64,000 nt of DNA from Methanoflorens sp963701995 (GCA_963701995.1 OY969693.1:868001-932000), one strand, 5' to 3'. Shown: positions 35,211 through 45,087, counted from the first letter of the stretch. Program-made: numbers and translations. Notes: a model not told the origin generated them from the sequence alone.

Positions 35211-35612
35211 TTAGGCTTTGCTTCGCGAGTGAACTTTCGTGTTCACCAAAACGAACTTCGTTCTCTCTCCTCGGATAGCGACGAGATAGACGTGCGGCTC
35301 ATTTGATGCCATGCATTCCATCCATTTCTTGTGCAACGTTCCATCTGAGGAAATGGGGGGCGATCCGTTTCTCGCGCGAAGCTCGTTGATGCAATACACA
35401 AAATCTGACTCAGATAAGCGCGCGACCTTAGATTTCATGCCGATGTTGCGAGGCCACCACACTTGCAGCTCTTTCCTTATGTCGTTTATGAAGCTGACAT
35501 TCGGCATCTTGCTTTCAAGACTCTCAATGACTTCGATCTCACAATCTCCGTCATCTAAGCCATAATAGCATTTCGCCACGAATTTGGCTAGCTCTCGGTC
35601 GCGTTTTCCCAA
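35211..35612 (-). CDS. Uncharacterised 133-residue basic protein
   Basis: I do not recognise this protein. It begins with MGKRDRELAKFVAKCYYGLDDGD, contains a Trp-Trp pair in QVWWPRN and ends with a basic Arg/Lys-rich tail. The start is TTG at 35612; an internal ATG is possible. It ends about 50 bases before the DRG gene start and shares its direction, so co-transcription is possible although DRG has its own TATA-like box. Confidence 0.6.
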   Translation of the reverse strand: MGKRDRELAKFVAKCYYGLDDGDCEIEVIESLESKMPNVSFINDIRKELQVWWPRNIGMKSKVARLSESDFVYCINELRARNGSPPISSDGTLHKKWMECMASNEPHVYLVAIRGERTKFVLVNTKVHSRSKA

Positions 35613-35931
35613 AAATAAGTCCCATATTAAGATTTGCGATCAAAGTATTTCAACGTTGCGTAATAAGTCGCAGCTAACGCGCTTTTCTCGTGTTTAACAA
35701 CTGTGAGTCGCGTTTTTCAAAAAAAGCGTATGCTAATCGAGGACTGAAATCGAACGCAGTTTGGTTCGTACCTCGAAAGAAACCACGCTTTCACGTTGGT
35801 GATTGTCACAGTAGAGGCCGGTTTGCCCTCAAGCAAATGAATGCGTGGCTCCTAGCGAGATAACGCAAAAATAGAGATTCCTGTCGCTTCTTGTGTCATT
35901 CGGCGGACGACGTTAAAACCTGGTGCGCGTG

Positions 35932-36072
35932 TTACATGAGTAGTTCTAGCCACTCATCGAGCAGCGAACAGTACTCTGGATTACATACTTCGTGACATCC
36001 TATACACGGAGCTATCTTACCTTGCGCTAAGAGTAGGTCGTGCTTGCTTTTTTCGCTTTGTGTTGCGTTCAC
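35932..36072 (-). CDS. Small Cys-containing protein (46 residues)
   Basis: The GTG at 36072 has the ribosome binding site AGGTG seven bases upstream. The protein begins MNATQSEKSKHDLLLAQG and then has APCIGCHEVCNPEYC, four Cys residues in a compact spacing (CxxCxxxCxxxxC). The end is amphipathic (LLDEWLELLM). This looks like a small metal- or Fe-S-binding protein. I know no named family. The surrounding stretch 35613-36184 otherwise holds no gene I can support. Confidence 0.6.
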   Translation of the reverse strand: MNATQSEKSKHDLLLAQGKIAPCIGCHEVCNPEYCSLLDEWLELLM

Positions 36073-36184
36073 GGTTTAGCACCTTTCTCGGGTGTCGAGC
36101 AACCCAGCCACGATCACAGGGGAATGCCAGACAATATGTTAGAGCATCGGTTGTTCTCTCGAAGCAGGTTCAGTTAATTCCGGA

Positions 36185-36409
36185 CTAGTCGTTTACAGGG
36201 TTTAGAAGAATGATGTTATTGCCGCGAAGTACGACCGACCCTAGAACGCGGGACTTTTGTCCATCAACGACTTCAGTGGTGTTTGTAAGATGCAAGTTTA
36301 GATAGTCATCTGCACTCATCAGTAGGCCTTCGAGCACGCATTTTTCGCCCTTCATCTCGACTTGGATCTTGGAACCAACCAGATTTTGAACCTTCTTTGA
36401 CGGGAACAA
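36185..36409 (-). CDS. Archaeal LSm/Sm-like RNA-binding protein
   Basis: The 74-residue protein has both Sm motifs: LEGLLMSADDYLNLHLTNTTE (Sm1) and LGSVVLRGNNIILL (Sm2). Such proteins form heptamer rings that bind U-rich RNA. The start is TTG at 36409 preceded by GAGG. TATA-like ATTAAAG sits near 36441-36450. It is monocistronic or followed by the small Cys protein after 110 bases. Confidence 0.9.
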   Translation of the reverse strand: MFPSKKVQNLVGSKIQVEMKGEKCVLEGLLMSADDYLNLHLTNTTEVVDGQKSRVLGSVVLRGNNIILLNPVND

Positions 36410-36572
36410 TTTAAATCCTCACATAAAATTGGCTTTTCGAATACTTTAATATTTTGTTCGTTTTTGTCGCCGAAAATTGCTGCACAAAAAATCAGTCGCT
36501 GATAATTCAAGCTTACTTGTAGCCGCACTAAGTCCCACATTTCACGGATTAGCTCGCGAAGAAGGAGCCTTA

Positions 36573-37040
36573 CTACCCGTAAAGCACGAAGACGACGACT
36601 GCGGCACAGGAGAACAAGATGATTGATGTATTGGCCAAAGGGCTATCGTACTTGCACAGGTGCGCCGAAAAACGGTGACGGCTGAGCGGCCAGAGCAGCG
36701 GACAACCTGACACCGTCAGCGAATCGAGAAGGATATGGCTTGTGATGGCCGCTGTGACAGCGGGTATGACGATTAGATCGAGTGGCGTGTATGGCGAGAG
36801 CACGACGTAGGAAAGACATGCGCCCGCCGCTGCGGTGAAGATCGAGTGCGAAAATCCACTTCGGTGACCGATGAGTCGTAGCGGCAGACGCGCGTCGACG
36901 TCAGGAAGTGACCCCAGCAGCAGCGAAACTGTGGCAGACAGCAGCAAGAACAACTTGTTTGTCGCGGTTGGGAAGAGCGCGATCTCGCTAACGACGATGC
37001 AGAAAGCGAAAGCGAAAATCGAGTGTGTTAGGGCTTTCAC
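36573..37040 (-). CDS. DUF457/YdjM-family membrane protein (predicted metal-dependent hydrolase)
   Basis: The 155-residue protein has four membrane segments and the family's His/Asp motifs: MKALTHSIF, LLGSLPDVDARL, HRSGFSHSIF and HILLDSLTVSGCPLLWPLS. Members are membrane-bound metal-dependent hydrolases, possibly phospholipases, mostly without known substrate. It ends upstream of LSm on the same strand with a 160-base gap. Confidence 0.88.
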   Translation of the reverse strand: MKALTHSIFAFAFCIVVSEIALFPTATNKLFLLLSATVSLLLGSLPDVDARLPLRLIGHRSGFSHSIFTAAAGACLSYVVLSPYTPLDLIVIPAVTAAITSHILLDSLTVSGCPLLWPLSRHRFSAHLCKYDSPLANTSIILFSCAAVVVFVLYG

Positions 37041-37153
37041 AACACCACGTTGTTAGCAGCTTTCGTTAAGTAAATATATGGTCGTGCGTGACTGTAGGTA
37101 GCAGCGTGCGCCGCTCGGATGAGCAGTTTTGCGCTCGTATAGAAGGTAGCTAT

Positions 37154-37226
37154 AGCCCGGTAGTGTAGCGGTCAATCATGTGAGACTCTGGATCTCACGA
37201 CCACGGTTCGAATCCGTGCCGGGCTA
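37154..37226 (+). tRNA. tRNA-Gln (anticodon CUG)
   Basis: The acceptor arms AGCCCGG and CCGGGCT pair perfectly. The anticodon stem TGAGA/TCTCA encloses the loop CTCTGGA, giving anticodon CTG for glutamine. The T arm contains GGTTCGAATCC. CCA is not encoded; the discriminator is A. It ends 7 bases from the convergent tes stop codon. No intron is seen. Confidence 0.95.
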
Positions 37227-37233
37227 TCTGTTT

Positions 37234-38772
37234 TCAAGTGAGTGGTTCGAGTCGCAGCTTCCCCCGCGTACGCTCCCACTCATCGAGAGGGATGCTGTAC
37301 TTCTTTTCGATGGCATCTCGGTAGCAGGGGCCACTATTGTACGCGCAAAATGGGATGATTAGTCCGCCAGGGACTGCGTAGTGAATAGCGCAACGTTTGA
37401 CCCGTTCCACGTCGTAGTTGTAGGCGTCCATGAAATGCATGCCGCCGACAAAAATAGTTTGCTTATGAAAGTCTCCGAGCGCTTTGTAGTCGTGCGTCAG
37501 CAAGACCGTCTTGATCAATTCCTTAAACTGAATTGACTTCGGCTGATTCTCCTCTTTGACGACCGAATTTAGTGCTAGCAGTCCTCGCATAAGCGCTGCC
37601 GGCTTACGCAGCACACCGCCGTTATTCAGTTTGTTCGCAAGCTTCTGGGTAAGCTCAAAGAATTTGTCAACGTCCACGAATCTATTTATCGGGATGAGCT
37701 TCCCGTCCTCGACGAACAAGTAGGTGGCGATGCCACAGTGCGGATGGCAGCTAAACTCGATCTGCGGCGCTCCTGTGTACGCCTCAATGAGTTTTGAGAT
37801 CGAAACGACACACGGCACGGGATAAAAGTCGTCAGCCTTTACTTGTCCGCCAGTCTGCTGTTCTATGTCACACGCGAGATCAGGTAGGGTAAACCTCTGT
37901 GCGTTTCTTACGGCCGGTGCTAAATCGTTCGCAGCGCCGGTGAAAGCCATTGGTTGGAAGTTGACCCCTCTGATTACGTCCACGTTTTGAGCTGCAAAAA
38001 GGATTATTTTGCCGACTTCGTGATCATTTAGCCCGCGACCGATTGTAGGAACCAGCACTACGCCTTGGCCCACATCTCTGCAGTTCTCGATGGCTTTCTT
38101 TTTTAGCTCGATGAGACTGTCGGTCTGCTTGGATACGCCGTTGAATTGAAGATATACTGTGTTCAGCCCGGCGCGTCTGAGCGTGCCTGCGAGGGTTTCA
38201 TCTTTTGCAAGCCTGATGCCATTAGTGGCAATTTGGGTCTGAATAAAACCCATATCAACCGCCATTTTAATGATCTCGGGGAGATCGTCCCTCAGCGTTG
38301 GTTCGCCGCCCGAAAACTGCACGGCAAGTGTCGGAACAGGTCGTTCTTCGCGCAGTGTTGTAAGCATATCTGTAAGTTGCTCGAACGTAGGCTCATAGAC
38401 GTACCCCCGTGCGTGGGCATTAGCAAAACACCATTCGCAGCGCAAGTTGCACCGGTTGGTGACATCCACGTTTGCGAGACACGTCGACGTCAGATGAACA
38501 TCGCAGAGGCCGCATTCGAGTGGGCACGCGTCGTGAAGCGTCAGTTGTGGGTTCTGTACTCCTTTTCCAGCGTACGCAAAGCGCTCAGCCTTGTGGTACA
38601 TGTCTGCGCTGGACCAGTACAACTCGTCGAACACGCCGTGATCAGGACATCTCTTGGCCATCCACACCTGGCCGTCCTTCTCGTAGATGGTAGCTTCAAT
38701 GGGCTTCAGGCATTCGTGGCACAAGGAGTTTGTCCGCTTAGGTAATGTGACAGGCACTTCATAAATTGACAT
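37234..38772 (-). CDS. tes: Radical SAM protein of the tetraether lipid synthase (Tes/GDGT-MAS) family
   Basis: The 512-residue protein has a rubredoxin-like N-terminal part (CHEC at 18-21, RCPDHG at 41-46) and then CPLECGLCDVHLTSTC (C83, C87, C90, C98), which ligate extra clusters. The radical SAM motif CNLRCEWCFA (C108, C112, C115) follows, with the SAM site FSGGEPTLR. This is the layout of MJ0619/MA_1486, the enzymes that join two archaeol chains into tetraether lipid. A GGAG ribosome binding site precedes the ATG. It is divergent from carS, the CDP-archaeol synthase gene, which supports a lipid role. Confidence 0.8.
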   Translation of the reverse strand: MSIYEVPVTLPKRTNSLCHECLKPIEATIYEKDGQVWMAKRCPDHGVFDELYWSSADMYHKAERFAYAGKGVQNPQLTLHDACPLECGLCDVHLTSTCLANVDVTNRCNLRCEWCFANAHARGYVYEPTFEQLTDMLTTLREERPVPTLAVQFSGGEPTLRDDLPEIIKMAVDMGFIQTQIATNGIRLAKDETLAGTLRRAGLNTVYLQFNGVSKQTDSLIELKKKAIENCRDVGQGVVLVPTIGRGLNDHEVGKIILFAAQNVDVIRGVNFQPMAFTGAANDLAPAVRNAQRFTLPDLACDIEQQTGGQVKADDFYPVPCVVSISKLIEAYTGAPQIEFSCHPHCGIATYLFVEDGKLIPINRFVDVDKFFELTQKLANKLNNGGVLRKPAALMRGLLALNSVVKEENQPKSIQFKELIKTVLLTHDYKALGDFHKQTIFVGGMHFMDAYNYDVERVKRCAIHYAVPGGLIIPFCAYNSGPCYRDAIEKKYSIPLDEWERTRGKLRLEPLT

Positions 38773-38948
38773 GCAGTTCTCCAGCGTTTCCTTGTTTCCT
38801 GAAAGAGCTTTTATTTTGTTACTATTATTATTTTGTGCTTTGATAGTGCCGGGTGCAGAGCGGCAGTTGCACCGTGCTCCTCGCGATTACGGACCAATTC
38901 GACCGCCGGAGACAGATTTAATATGTATGATGCGCCTTTCGCAATGCA

Positions 38949-39482
38949 ATGCTTGCGCTCATTATTGATGCCCTGTGGCTGATGCTCCCTGCATACGTGC
39001 CTAACTCGAGTGCCGTCCTATTTGCGGGAAAAACTCCTCTCGATCTCGGTCGGAACTTTGTCGACGGAAGAAGGGTTTTTGGACCGGGCAAGACGTTCAG
39101 GGGGTTAATCGGCGGGACATTGTCGGGAATCGCAGTGGGTCTGCTCCTGCAACTCATCAAAAACAGCACGCAGATCGGCGTGCCCTCATTTGAGCCTGTT
39201 TCTGTGGTAGTCACTTTATCATTAGGGGCGATGCTCGGAGACCTCACCAAGAGCTTCTTCAAGAGGAGGCTGGGGATCGATAGGGGGGGCCCGCTTCCTA
39301 TTGCCGATCAGCTCGACTTCGTCATCGGTGCGTGGGTGCTCACATATATTTTTTTTAGCGGCTGGTTCACCCTCAACTTTACGCTCCCCGTAATGGTCGT
39401 CGTCCTGATCGTAAGTCCGCTCTTGCATCTCGCCGTCAACTTCATTGGGTTCAAGCTTGGTAAGAAAAAGGAGCCGTGGTAA
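38949..39482 (+). CDS. carS: CDP-archaeol synthase
   Basis: The 177-residue membrane protein carries the CarS (DUF46) marks: ALWLMLPAYVPNSSAVLF at the N-terminus, DGRRVFGPGKTFRGLIGG in the first cytoplasmic loop and FFKRRLGIDRGGPLPIADQLDF in the second. It activates digeranylgeranylglyceryl phosphate with CTP, making the precursor of all archaeal polar lipids. A TATA-like TTTAATATG near 38916-38924 predicts a start of transcription only a few bases before the ATG. Confidence 0.92.
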   Translation: MLALIIDALWLMLPAYVPNSSAVLFAGKTPLDLGRNFVDGRRVFGPGKTFRGLIGGTLSGIAVGLLLQLIKNSTQIGVPSFEPVSVVVTLSLGAMLGDLTKSFFKRRLGIDRGGPLPIADQLDFVIGAWVLTYIFFSGWFTLNFTLPVMVVVLIVSPLLHLAVNFIGFKLGKKKEPW

Positions 39483-40385
39483 CTAACAGAGCAGCTTTAG
39501 TAGCAAGGCCTTGTGGGCGTGCAATCGGTTTTCCGCTTGATCAAAAACGGCTGAATGTGGTCCATCCATCACTTCGTCAGTGATCTCCTGCCCCCGGTGA
39601 GCGGGCAGACAGTGGAGAACGATCGCGTCACTCTTTGCTGCATCGAGCACCTTGCTGTCAATGCGGTACTCAGAGAACGCGCGCGCACGCAGTGCAGAGG
39701 CTGCTTCGTCTCCCATGGAAACCCAGGTGTCTGTATATAAAATATCTGCAGCGGAGGCCGCTTCGAGCGGATCGCGAAGGATTCTCACGGCGGACAGCTG
39801 CTGAGCTCTGCGCAGAATCTCGCCGTCCGGTTCATAACCGGGGGGGCACGCGACGTCAACGCTCATACCCATCAGCGCGCACGATAGTATTGCTGAATTG
39901 CAGACGTTATTTCCGTCTCCAATCCACGCGAGTTTCAAACCGCTGAGCGCCCCCTTCTTTTCATAAATCGTCATCAGGTCTGCGAGTAGCTGACACGGGT
40001 GCTCGATGTCCGAAAGGGCGTTAATCACGGGAACTGAGGCGTTTCTGGCCATGTCAATGACCGTTAAATGGCTGTTCGCACGCATGATGATACAGCTCAG
40101 ATACCTCGAGAGCACGCGCGCCGTATCCGCAGTCGTCTCCCCCCGCCCCAACTGAAGATCATTCCAGTTCAAGTAGATAGGGTGTCCACCCAGCTCGACC
40201 GCCGCAACCTCAAACGCCGTTCGCGTTCGAGTCGAGGGTTTTTCAAATATCATCCCTAGAGTTTTGTGCTCTAAACCGTTCGAGAATATCCCTTTTGATC
40301 GTTCTCCTTTAAGGCGGATGGCAAGCTGGAGGATCTCGAAGATTTCATCTTTCGTTAAATCGCCGATAGAAATAAGGTTCTTCAT
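39483..40385 (-). CDS. argF: Ornithine carbamoyltransferase
   Basis: The 300-residue enzyme has the carbamoyl phosphate motif STRTRT and the ornithine-binding HCLPAHRG, with SRYLSCIIMRAN and DTWVSMGDE between them. It makes citrulline from ornithine in arginine synthesis. It begins 30 bases after purD ends on the same strand, so the two may form an operon. Its stop codon abuts that of carS on the other strand. Confidence 0.95.
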   Translation of the reverse strand: MKNLISIGDLTKDEIFEILQLAIRLKGERSKGIFSNGLEHKTLGMIFEKPSTRTRTAFEVAAVELGGHPIYLNWNDLQLGRGETTADTARVLSRYLSCIIMRANSHLTVIDMARNASVPVINALSDIEHPCQLLADLMTIYEKKGALSGLKLAWIGDGNNVCNSAILSCALMGMSVDVACPPGYEPDGEILRRAQQLSAVRILRDPLEAASAADILYTDTWVSMGDEAASALRARAFSEYRIDSKVLDAAKSDAIVLHCLPAHRGQEITDEVMDGPHSAVFDQAENRLHAHKALLLKLLC

Positions 40386-40415
40386 TGTGAATCCTTTGAG
40401 GGGCGCACTTCTTAG

Positions 40416-41696
40416 CTACGCGTCCCTGATGCGCTTCATGTGCTCAACGCGACTCTGTACCAACTCTTTTTTCCCGATGTCGTGCCGCGCAAATACGTCA
40501 CCCTTTATACACTGAAGTGCCCGCTCTGCTTGGTGCTCGGCATTTTCTATTGTCTCTGCCACCCCGAGGACTGCCAAAGCGCGAGATGTGGTGGTGACGA
40601 TCGTGCCGTCGCGGTCGTCGACGCTTGCATAAAACAGCGCGGCATCGATGTGGTCCGTATCGATGGTGATCTCAGTTGGCTTGGGGTTCGTTGGATAGCC
40701 GGCCGGCACAACATATTTACAGACCGTGGCACGAAGTTCGTAATCAGCCTGCTTCAACGCGCCATCAACAGCCGATTCTGCGAGCTCAATGAAGTCGGAT
40801 TTGAGGAGTGGAAGAATGTTCATCGCCTCGGGATCCCCGAATCGACAGTTGAACTCCACGACCATGGGTCCTGTTCGCGTAAGCATGAATTGGCCGTACA
40901 AGATACCCTTGAACGTAATACCCTCACGTTTCAGCGCGTTTATCGTATCTTGCATTATGGTTACAGCAGCGCGATAGTCATCTTCATTCATGAAAGGTAG
41001 GACATAGGACTTGTCTGTGTACGAACCCATCCCACCCGTGTTCGGTCCGAGGTCGCCCTCAAAGGCGCGCTTGTGATCTTGAACCGCTGGTGCGGGTGCT
41101 AACACGTTCCCGTCAGCGAATGCTTGCACGGTGAATTCTTCCCCAGAAAGGCGCTCTTCAATAACCACAGGCCCTCGAAGCGTTTTTAGGTAGTCTTTGC
41201 CCTCAGAATAGCTATTGATGACTACAACACCCTTTCCGCCCGTCAAACCAACTGGCTTGATTACGAACCCTTCTTCATCGATGTTGTCTTTGATGAAGCG
41301 ATCTGCGTCACTTAAATCGTCGAACAGCGCGTACTTAGGGCATCCTCTGATGCCTTTTTCGGACATGAAAGAGCGGGCCCATCCCTTATCTGATTCGATT
41401 CTAGCTGCCTGTCGCGTAGGTCCAAAAGCGCGCACACCGCGATGGTCGAGCACATCCACGATCCCCTCTGCCAGGGGCGCCTCAGGCCCGATCACTACCA
41501 GATCGGCGCGGCGGGCGTAATCTGCCACCTTATCTAAGTCTGTTTCGTTGACGAGGAGGTAATCTTCGCATAATCGGGCGATGCCTGGGTTTTTGTACTT
41601 CATTGCGGCGTAGAGTGTCGGCTCTTCGACGCTCCGGGCAATGGCCATCGCCATGGCGTGTTCACGACCGCCTGAACCTACTAGCAGGACCTTCAT
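40416..41696 (-). CDS. purD: Phosphoribosylamine--glycine ligase
   Basis: The 426-residue protein is full length for PurD. It starts MKVLLVGSGGREHAMA, has the ATP-grasp core (GFVIKPVGLTGGKGVVVI) and NTGGMGSY, and FNCRFGDPEAMNILPLL at the metal site. It catalyses the second step of purine synthesis. A TATA-like box around 41720-41728 (minus strand) predicts transcription starting very near the ATG. It is divergent from glmS. Confidence 0.96.
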   Translation of the reverse strand: MKVLLVGSGGREHAMAMAIARSVEEPTLYAAMKYKNPGIARLCEDYLLVNETDLDKVADYARRADLVVIGPEAPLAEGIVDVLDHRGVRAFGPTRQAARIESDKGWARSFMSEKGIRGCPKYALFDDLSDADRFIKDNIDEEGFVIKPVGLTGGKGVVVINSYSEGKDYLKTLRGPVVIEERLSGEEFTVQAFADGNVLAPAPAVQDHKRAFEGDLGPNTGGMGSYTDKSYVLPFMNEDDYRAAVTIMQDTINALKREGITFKGILYGQFMLTRTGPMVVEFNCRFGDPEAMNILPLLKSDFIELAESAVDGALKQADYELRATVCKYVVPAGYPTNPKPTEITIDTDHIDAALFYASVDDRDGTIVTTTSRALAVLGVAETIENAEHQAERALQCIKGDVFARHDIGKKELVQSRVEHMKRIRDA

Positions 41697-41918
41697 GTTG
41701 TGGTGGGTAAGTCATTTTCCGATAAAAAGCTATGCAGACTAGGGACACAGACAAATATTAGACAAATAATATATAAATGCTCAGCGGTGTTCGCCGGCAA
41801 CAGCTATATGAGCTGCTAATCCAGAATAAATTAGTCAAGAGCAAAAATCGGAACTTTTATAGATCATCACGACCCCCTATGTTTGGGGCCCTCGAAACAA
41901 TTTTAACGAGACGGTTGA

Positions 41919-43745
41919 ATGTGCGGCATAGTGGGATGTATAGGCAACCGAAGCGTTACGCCTATCTTAGTTGAGTCACTGAAACGGCTCGAGTACCGAG
42001 GTTATGACTCAGCAGGCATTGCCACGCTGAACGGCGCGGAAATTGATATAACGAAAACAGCAGGAAAGATCTCTGATCTTGAAAATATTTTAAGTTTGAC
42101 CAACTATGCCTGTGTTGGAATCGGTCACACCCGCTGGGCTACACACGGGGTTCCATCTTCCACCAACGCGCACCCACACACCGACTGCAGTGGCAGTTTC
42201 GCCGTGGTTCACAACGGCATCATTGAGAACTTTCAAGCTCTGAAAGATGAACTTACGAGCAAAGGCCACATTTTCAGCTCTGACACGGACACTGAAGTGT
42301 TAGCACACCTCTTTGAAGCATGCTACAATGGCGACCTTGAACGCGCCGTGCGGGAGGCGCTGCTGCGCGTCGAAGGCTCATATGCCATTGCGGTCATATC
42401 AGACAATGAACCAGAGGTCATCGTTGCCGCGAGAAAGGATAGCCCACTGATCGTGGGATTGGGGGATGGAGAGAACTTCCTCGCGAGTGACATTCCAGCA
42501 ATCAGGAAATACACGAATAAGGTCATATACATTAACGATGGTGAAATCGTCCGTCTCACCAGAGACAACGTGACCGTATCAACATTACAAGGTTTGAATG
42601 TTGAGAAGACCGTGACAATCGCCGATGGAAGCATCCAAGACGCGGAGCGGGGGGGTTACGAGCACTTTATGCTCAAGGAGATCCACGAGCAACCTAAGGC
42701 GTTACGGGAGACCATGGAAGATCGCTTGTGCGAGCTCGAGGGTAGCATCGATTTTAAGGAACTTCGCCCGCTCGAAGATGAGATTAAAAATATTGAAAGC
42801 ATTACCATCATCGCCTGTGGGACTTCGTACCATGCCGGGATCCTCGGAAAGTACGCGCTCGAGGATTTGCTGCGAATCCCGGTCAAGGTAGAGTACAGCT
42901 CTGAGTTTCGCTATAATAACTTCCTGTCGGGCAAAAGATCGCTGGCAATCTGCATCAGTCAGTCAGGTGAGACCGCAGACACGCTCGCCGCGATGAACGA
43001 GGCAAAGTCGCAAGGCTACCTAACGCTCGCGATAACAAACGTGGTCGGAAGCACGATTACGCGAAAAGCCGATGAAATTCTGCTAACGAAATCGGGCATA
43101 GAAATTGGCGTCGCGGCCACAAAAACCTTTACCGCGCAGATACTTACGCTTTACATGTTCGGCGTCTACGTGGCGCGATTGAAGAAGCTCATCGACGTTG
43201 AGACGTCACGCAATATCATAACCTCAATGAAGGCGGTGCCGGGCCTGATCGAGTCACTTCTTGACAACATTAGCAACATCGAGAAAACTTCCTCTCGAAT
43301 TTGCGAAGCGGATTGCTGCTATTTCATCGGGCGTGGGTTTAGCTATCCCATCGCGCTTGAAGGCGCACTTAAAATGAAAGAGATCTCCTACATCAAAGCT
43401 GAGGGATTTCCGGCAGGAGAGCTAAAACACGGCCCACTTGCTCTTATCACCGCGGACACCCCCGTCATCGCCATAGTGCCGAAAGGTAAGACATATTACA
43501 AAACGCTCGGCAATATAAAAGAGGTAAAGGCGCGAAACGCCTTCGTCATTGCGATCGCGAACGCATCTGACGACGAGATCGTCAAATATGTGGACTCTGT
43601 GATCAAGATACCGGATGTCGATGAATTGTTCTCGCCGATGCTCGCTGCAGTCGCGCTCCAGTTACTCGCGTACTATGCAGCTAAGCACCTAGGCGCCGAG
43701 ATCGATCAGCCGCGCAATCTCGCCAAGAGCGTTACGGTTGAATAA
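41919..43745 (+). CDS. glmS: Glutamine--fructose-6-phosphate aminotransferase (isomerizing)
   Basis: The 608-residue protein begins MCGIVGCIGN with the catalytic N-terminal Cys of the glutamine amidotransferase domain (1-230). Two SIS sugar-isomerase domains follow (CGTSYHAGILGKYALED; SQSGETADTLAA; YFIGRGFSYPIALEGALKMKE) and the usual end LAKSVTVE. It makes glucosamine-6-phosphate for N-acetylated sugars used in archaeal glycans. Two TATA-like boxes precede it, at about 41768-41776 and 41853-41860; the nearer one gives a leader of about 40 bases. Confidence 0.96.
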   Translation: MCGIVGCIGNRSVTPILVESLKRLEYRGYDSAGIATLNGAEIDITKTAGKISDLENILSLTNYACVGIGHTRWATHGVPSSTNAHPHTDCSGSFAVVHNGIIENFQALKDELTSKGHIFSSDTDTEVLAHLFEACYNGDLERAVREALLRVEGSYAIAVISDNEPEVIVAARKDSPLIVGLGDGENFLASDIPAIRKYTNKVIYINDGEIVRLTRDNVTVSTLQGLNVEKTVTIADGSIQDAERGGYEHFMLKEIHEQPKALRETMEDRLCELEGSIDFKELRPLEDEIKNIESITIIACGTSYHAGILGKYALEDLLRIPVKVEYSSEFRYNNFLSGKRSLAICISQSGETADTLAAMNEAKSQGYLTLAITNVVGSTITRKADEILLTKSGIEIGVAATKTFTAQILTLYMFGVYVARLKKLIDVETSRNIITSMKAVPGLIESLLDNISNIEKTSSRICEADCCYFIGRGFSYPIALEGALKMKEISYIKAEGFPAGELKHGPLALITADTPVIAIVPKGKTYYKTLGNIKEVKARNAFVIAIANASDDEIVKYVDSVIKIPDVDELFSPMLAAVALQLLAYYAAKHLGAEIDQPRNLAKSVTVE

Positions 43746-43856
43746 CCGCTAACGCATCGAGTTTGGTATGCAAGTCTGACCACACTGGGTCTTCGATTGG
43801 TCGTATTACGGCCGCATTAACGTAGTTTCACACACCGAGGACGACCGTTTGTAGTT

Positions 43857-45023
43857 ATGCAAAAGACCGTGCCGCCTGGACGGGCCCTAAATCACCCTGC
43901 TATTGGCATCAGACTTGTGATCCACGGGCCTGAACTCATAGACTCTGGAAAAATCGCTGACATCGTGGAAGCTTTGCGCGCACTTGGACCACTGCACGTG
44001 ATAACTGGAGGTACAATGGCCCGCGTCGCAGCCTTAGATAAGCATCTGACGTTCATTGATACCTCTCAAAAGATACACACAAGCGATGCGCTAAACCGCG
44101 TTTCAGGCAAAGAGGTCCTTGTTCTTGCCAATTGCGGCAAAACTTCTGAAACAGGACGCGTCTTCGGTCAGATAGTATCGTCGCGCGTGCGACGTTCTGT
44201 TATCCACGTAGAGCGACCAGGCTCAATCGACGGGAGTGTTATCCTTTGGCGGGGCGCTGACGGGGACAAGTCCCGCGACGTTCAGTACGTAGCTAGGCAG
44301 TTGTCGGATCGTCTATCGCTTCAGCTCGTCAAAAAGCAAAAAAGCGAGTTGTCCGTAGAGCAGACCGATGAAGTTGTTACGCGACATATCTACGGCGCTA
44401 GGCCAGGGGAGCCGTTGTTGGTTCAGGGAATGGTCGTCGGGACAGTGGTTGATGAGGACGTTGCGGTCATCGTGCGACGAGGCAGAATTGTCGACATTGT
44501 AGGCGTTGCTACGAAAGCCCACGGGCTTGAGAAAATTGGCAATATTGACTTGGGCACCGCCTATGTTAAGACCGGACACCTCAGAGCGAGTAATGAAGCG
44601 TGCGCTCAACGCTCGATGGTGCCTGCGCGCCCGTTACAACGGGGTTCTGTGACATTTGTCAACCACCGCGCAGACCAAACCTTGGAATCTGCCAATGAAA
44701 CAACGATCTGTGCTATTACTGTCGGAGACGACACGACAGCCATCTGCGCCGACATCTTATCGCGGGCGGGCATTCCGATCGTCGGGATCACTGATGGCGA
44801 CGGAGATGGACTCTACACTGGCGCGTGCGAGGTTGAGGGTTCGCTTGTTCTCCGTCTTAACAACGCAAGCGACGACGACATAGGCTTCTTGCTCGAACAA
44901 AGCGACGCGCTTAACGGCGGAAACTACACTTTGGGCAATGTTATCAAAATTGTCACGGATTTTTTGTGCCAGAATGGCGTAGAGTTTGTGGCGATATACT
45001 TCGAGAAAGATAGGCTGCAATGA
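43857..45023 (+). CDS. DUF2117-family methanogen protein
   Basis: The 388-residue protein matches the DUF2117 proteins found in methanogens. The N-terminal part has LVIHGPELIDSGKIADIVEAL and GTMARVAALD; the C-terminal part has VGDDTTAICADILSRAGIPIVGITDGDGDGLY, an Asp-rich site that could bind metal or nucleotide. Function is not known. It follows glmS in the same direction with a 111-base gap. There is no signal peptide or membrane segment. Confidence 0.85.
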   Translation: MQKTVPPGRALNHPAIGIRLVIHGPELIDSGKIADIVEALRALGPLHVITGGTMARVAALDKHLTFIDTSQKIHTSDALNRVSGKEVLVLANCGKTSETGRVFGQIVSSRVRRSVIHVERPGSIDGSVILWRGADGDKSRDVQYVARQLSDRLSLQLVKKQKSELSVEQTDEVVTRHIYGARPGEPLLVQGMVVGTVVDEDVAVIVRRGRIVDIVGVATKAHGLEKIGNIDLGTAYVKTGHLRASNEACAQRSMVPARPLQRGSVTFVNHRADQTLESANETTICAITVGDDTTAICADILSRAGIPIVGITDGDGDGLYTGACEVEGSLVLRLNNASDDDIGFLLEQSDALNGGNYTLGNVIKIVTDFLCQNGVEFVAIYFEKDRLQ

Positions 45024-45087
45024 AGACGAGTTCGGTGACGAGAAGCAAGACGTTTAAGTTCGCTACGTCTTTTTTTGGCTTACGACA

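Noticed and set aside
41697..41918. glmS ribozyme/riboswitch in the leader
   Set aside because: No core resembling the bacterial glmS ribozyme is visible; two TATA-like boxes explain the space.
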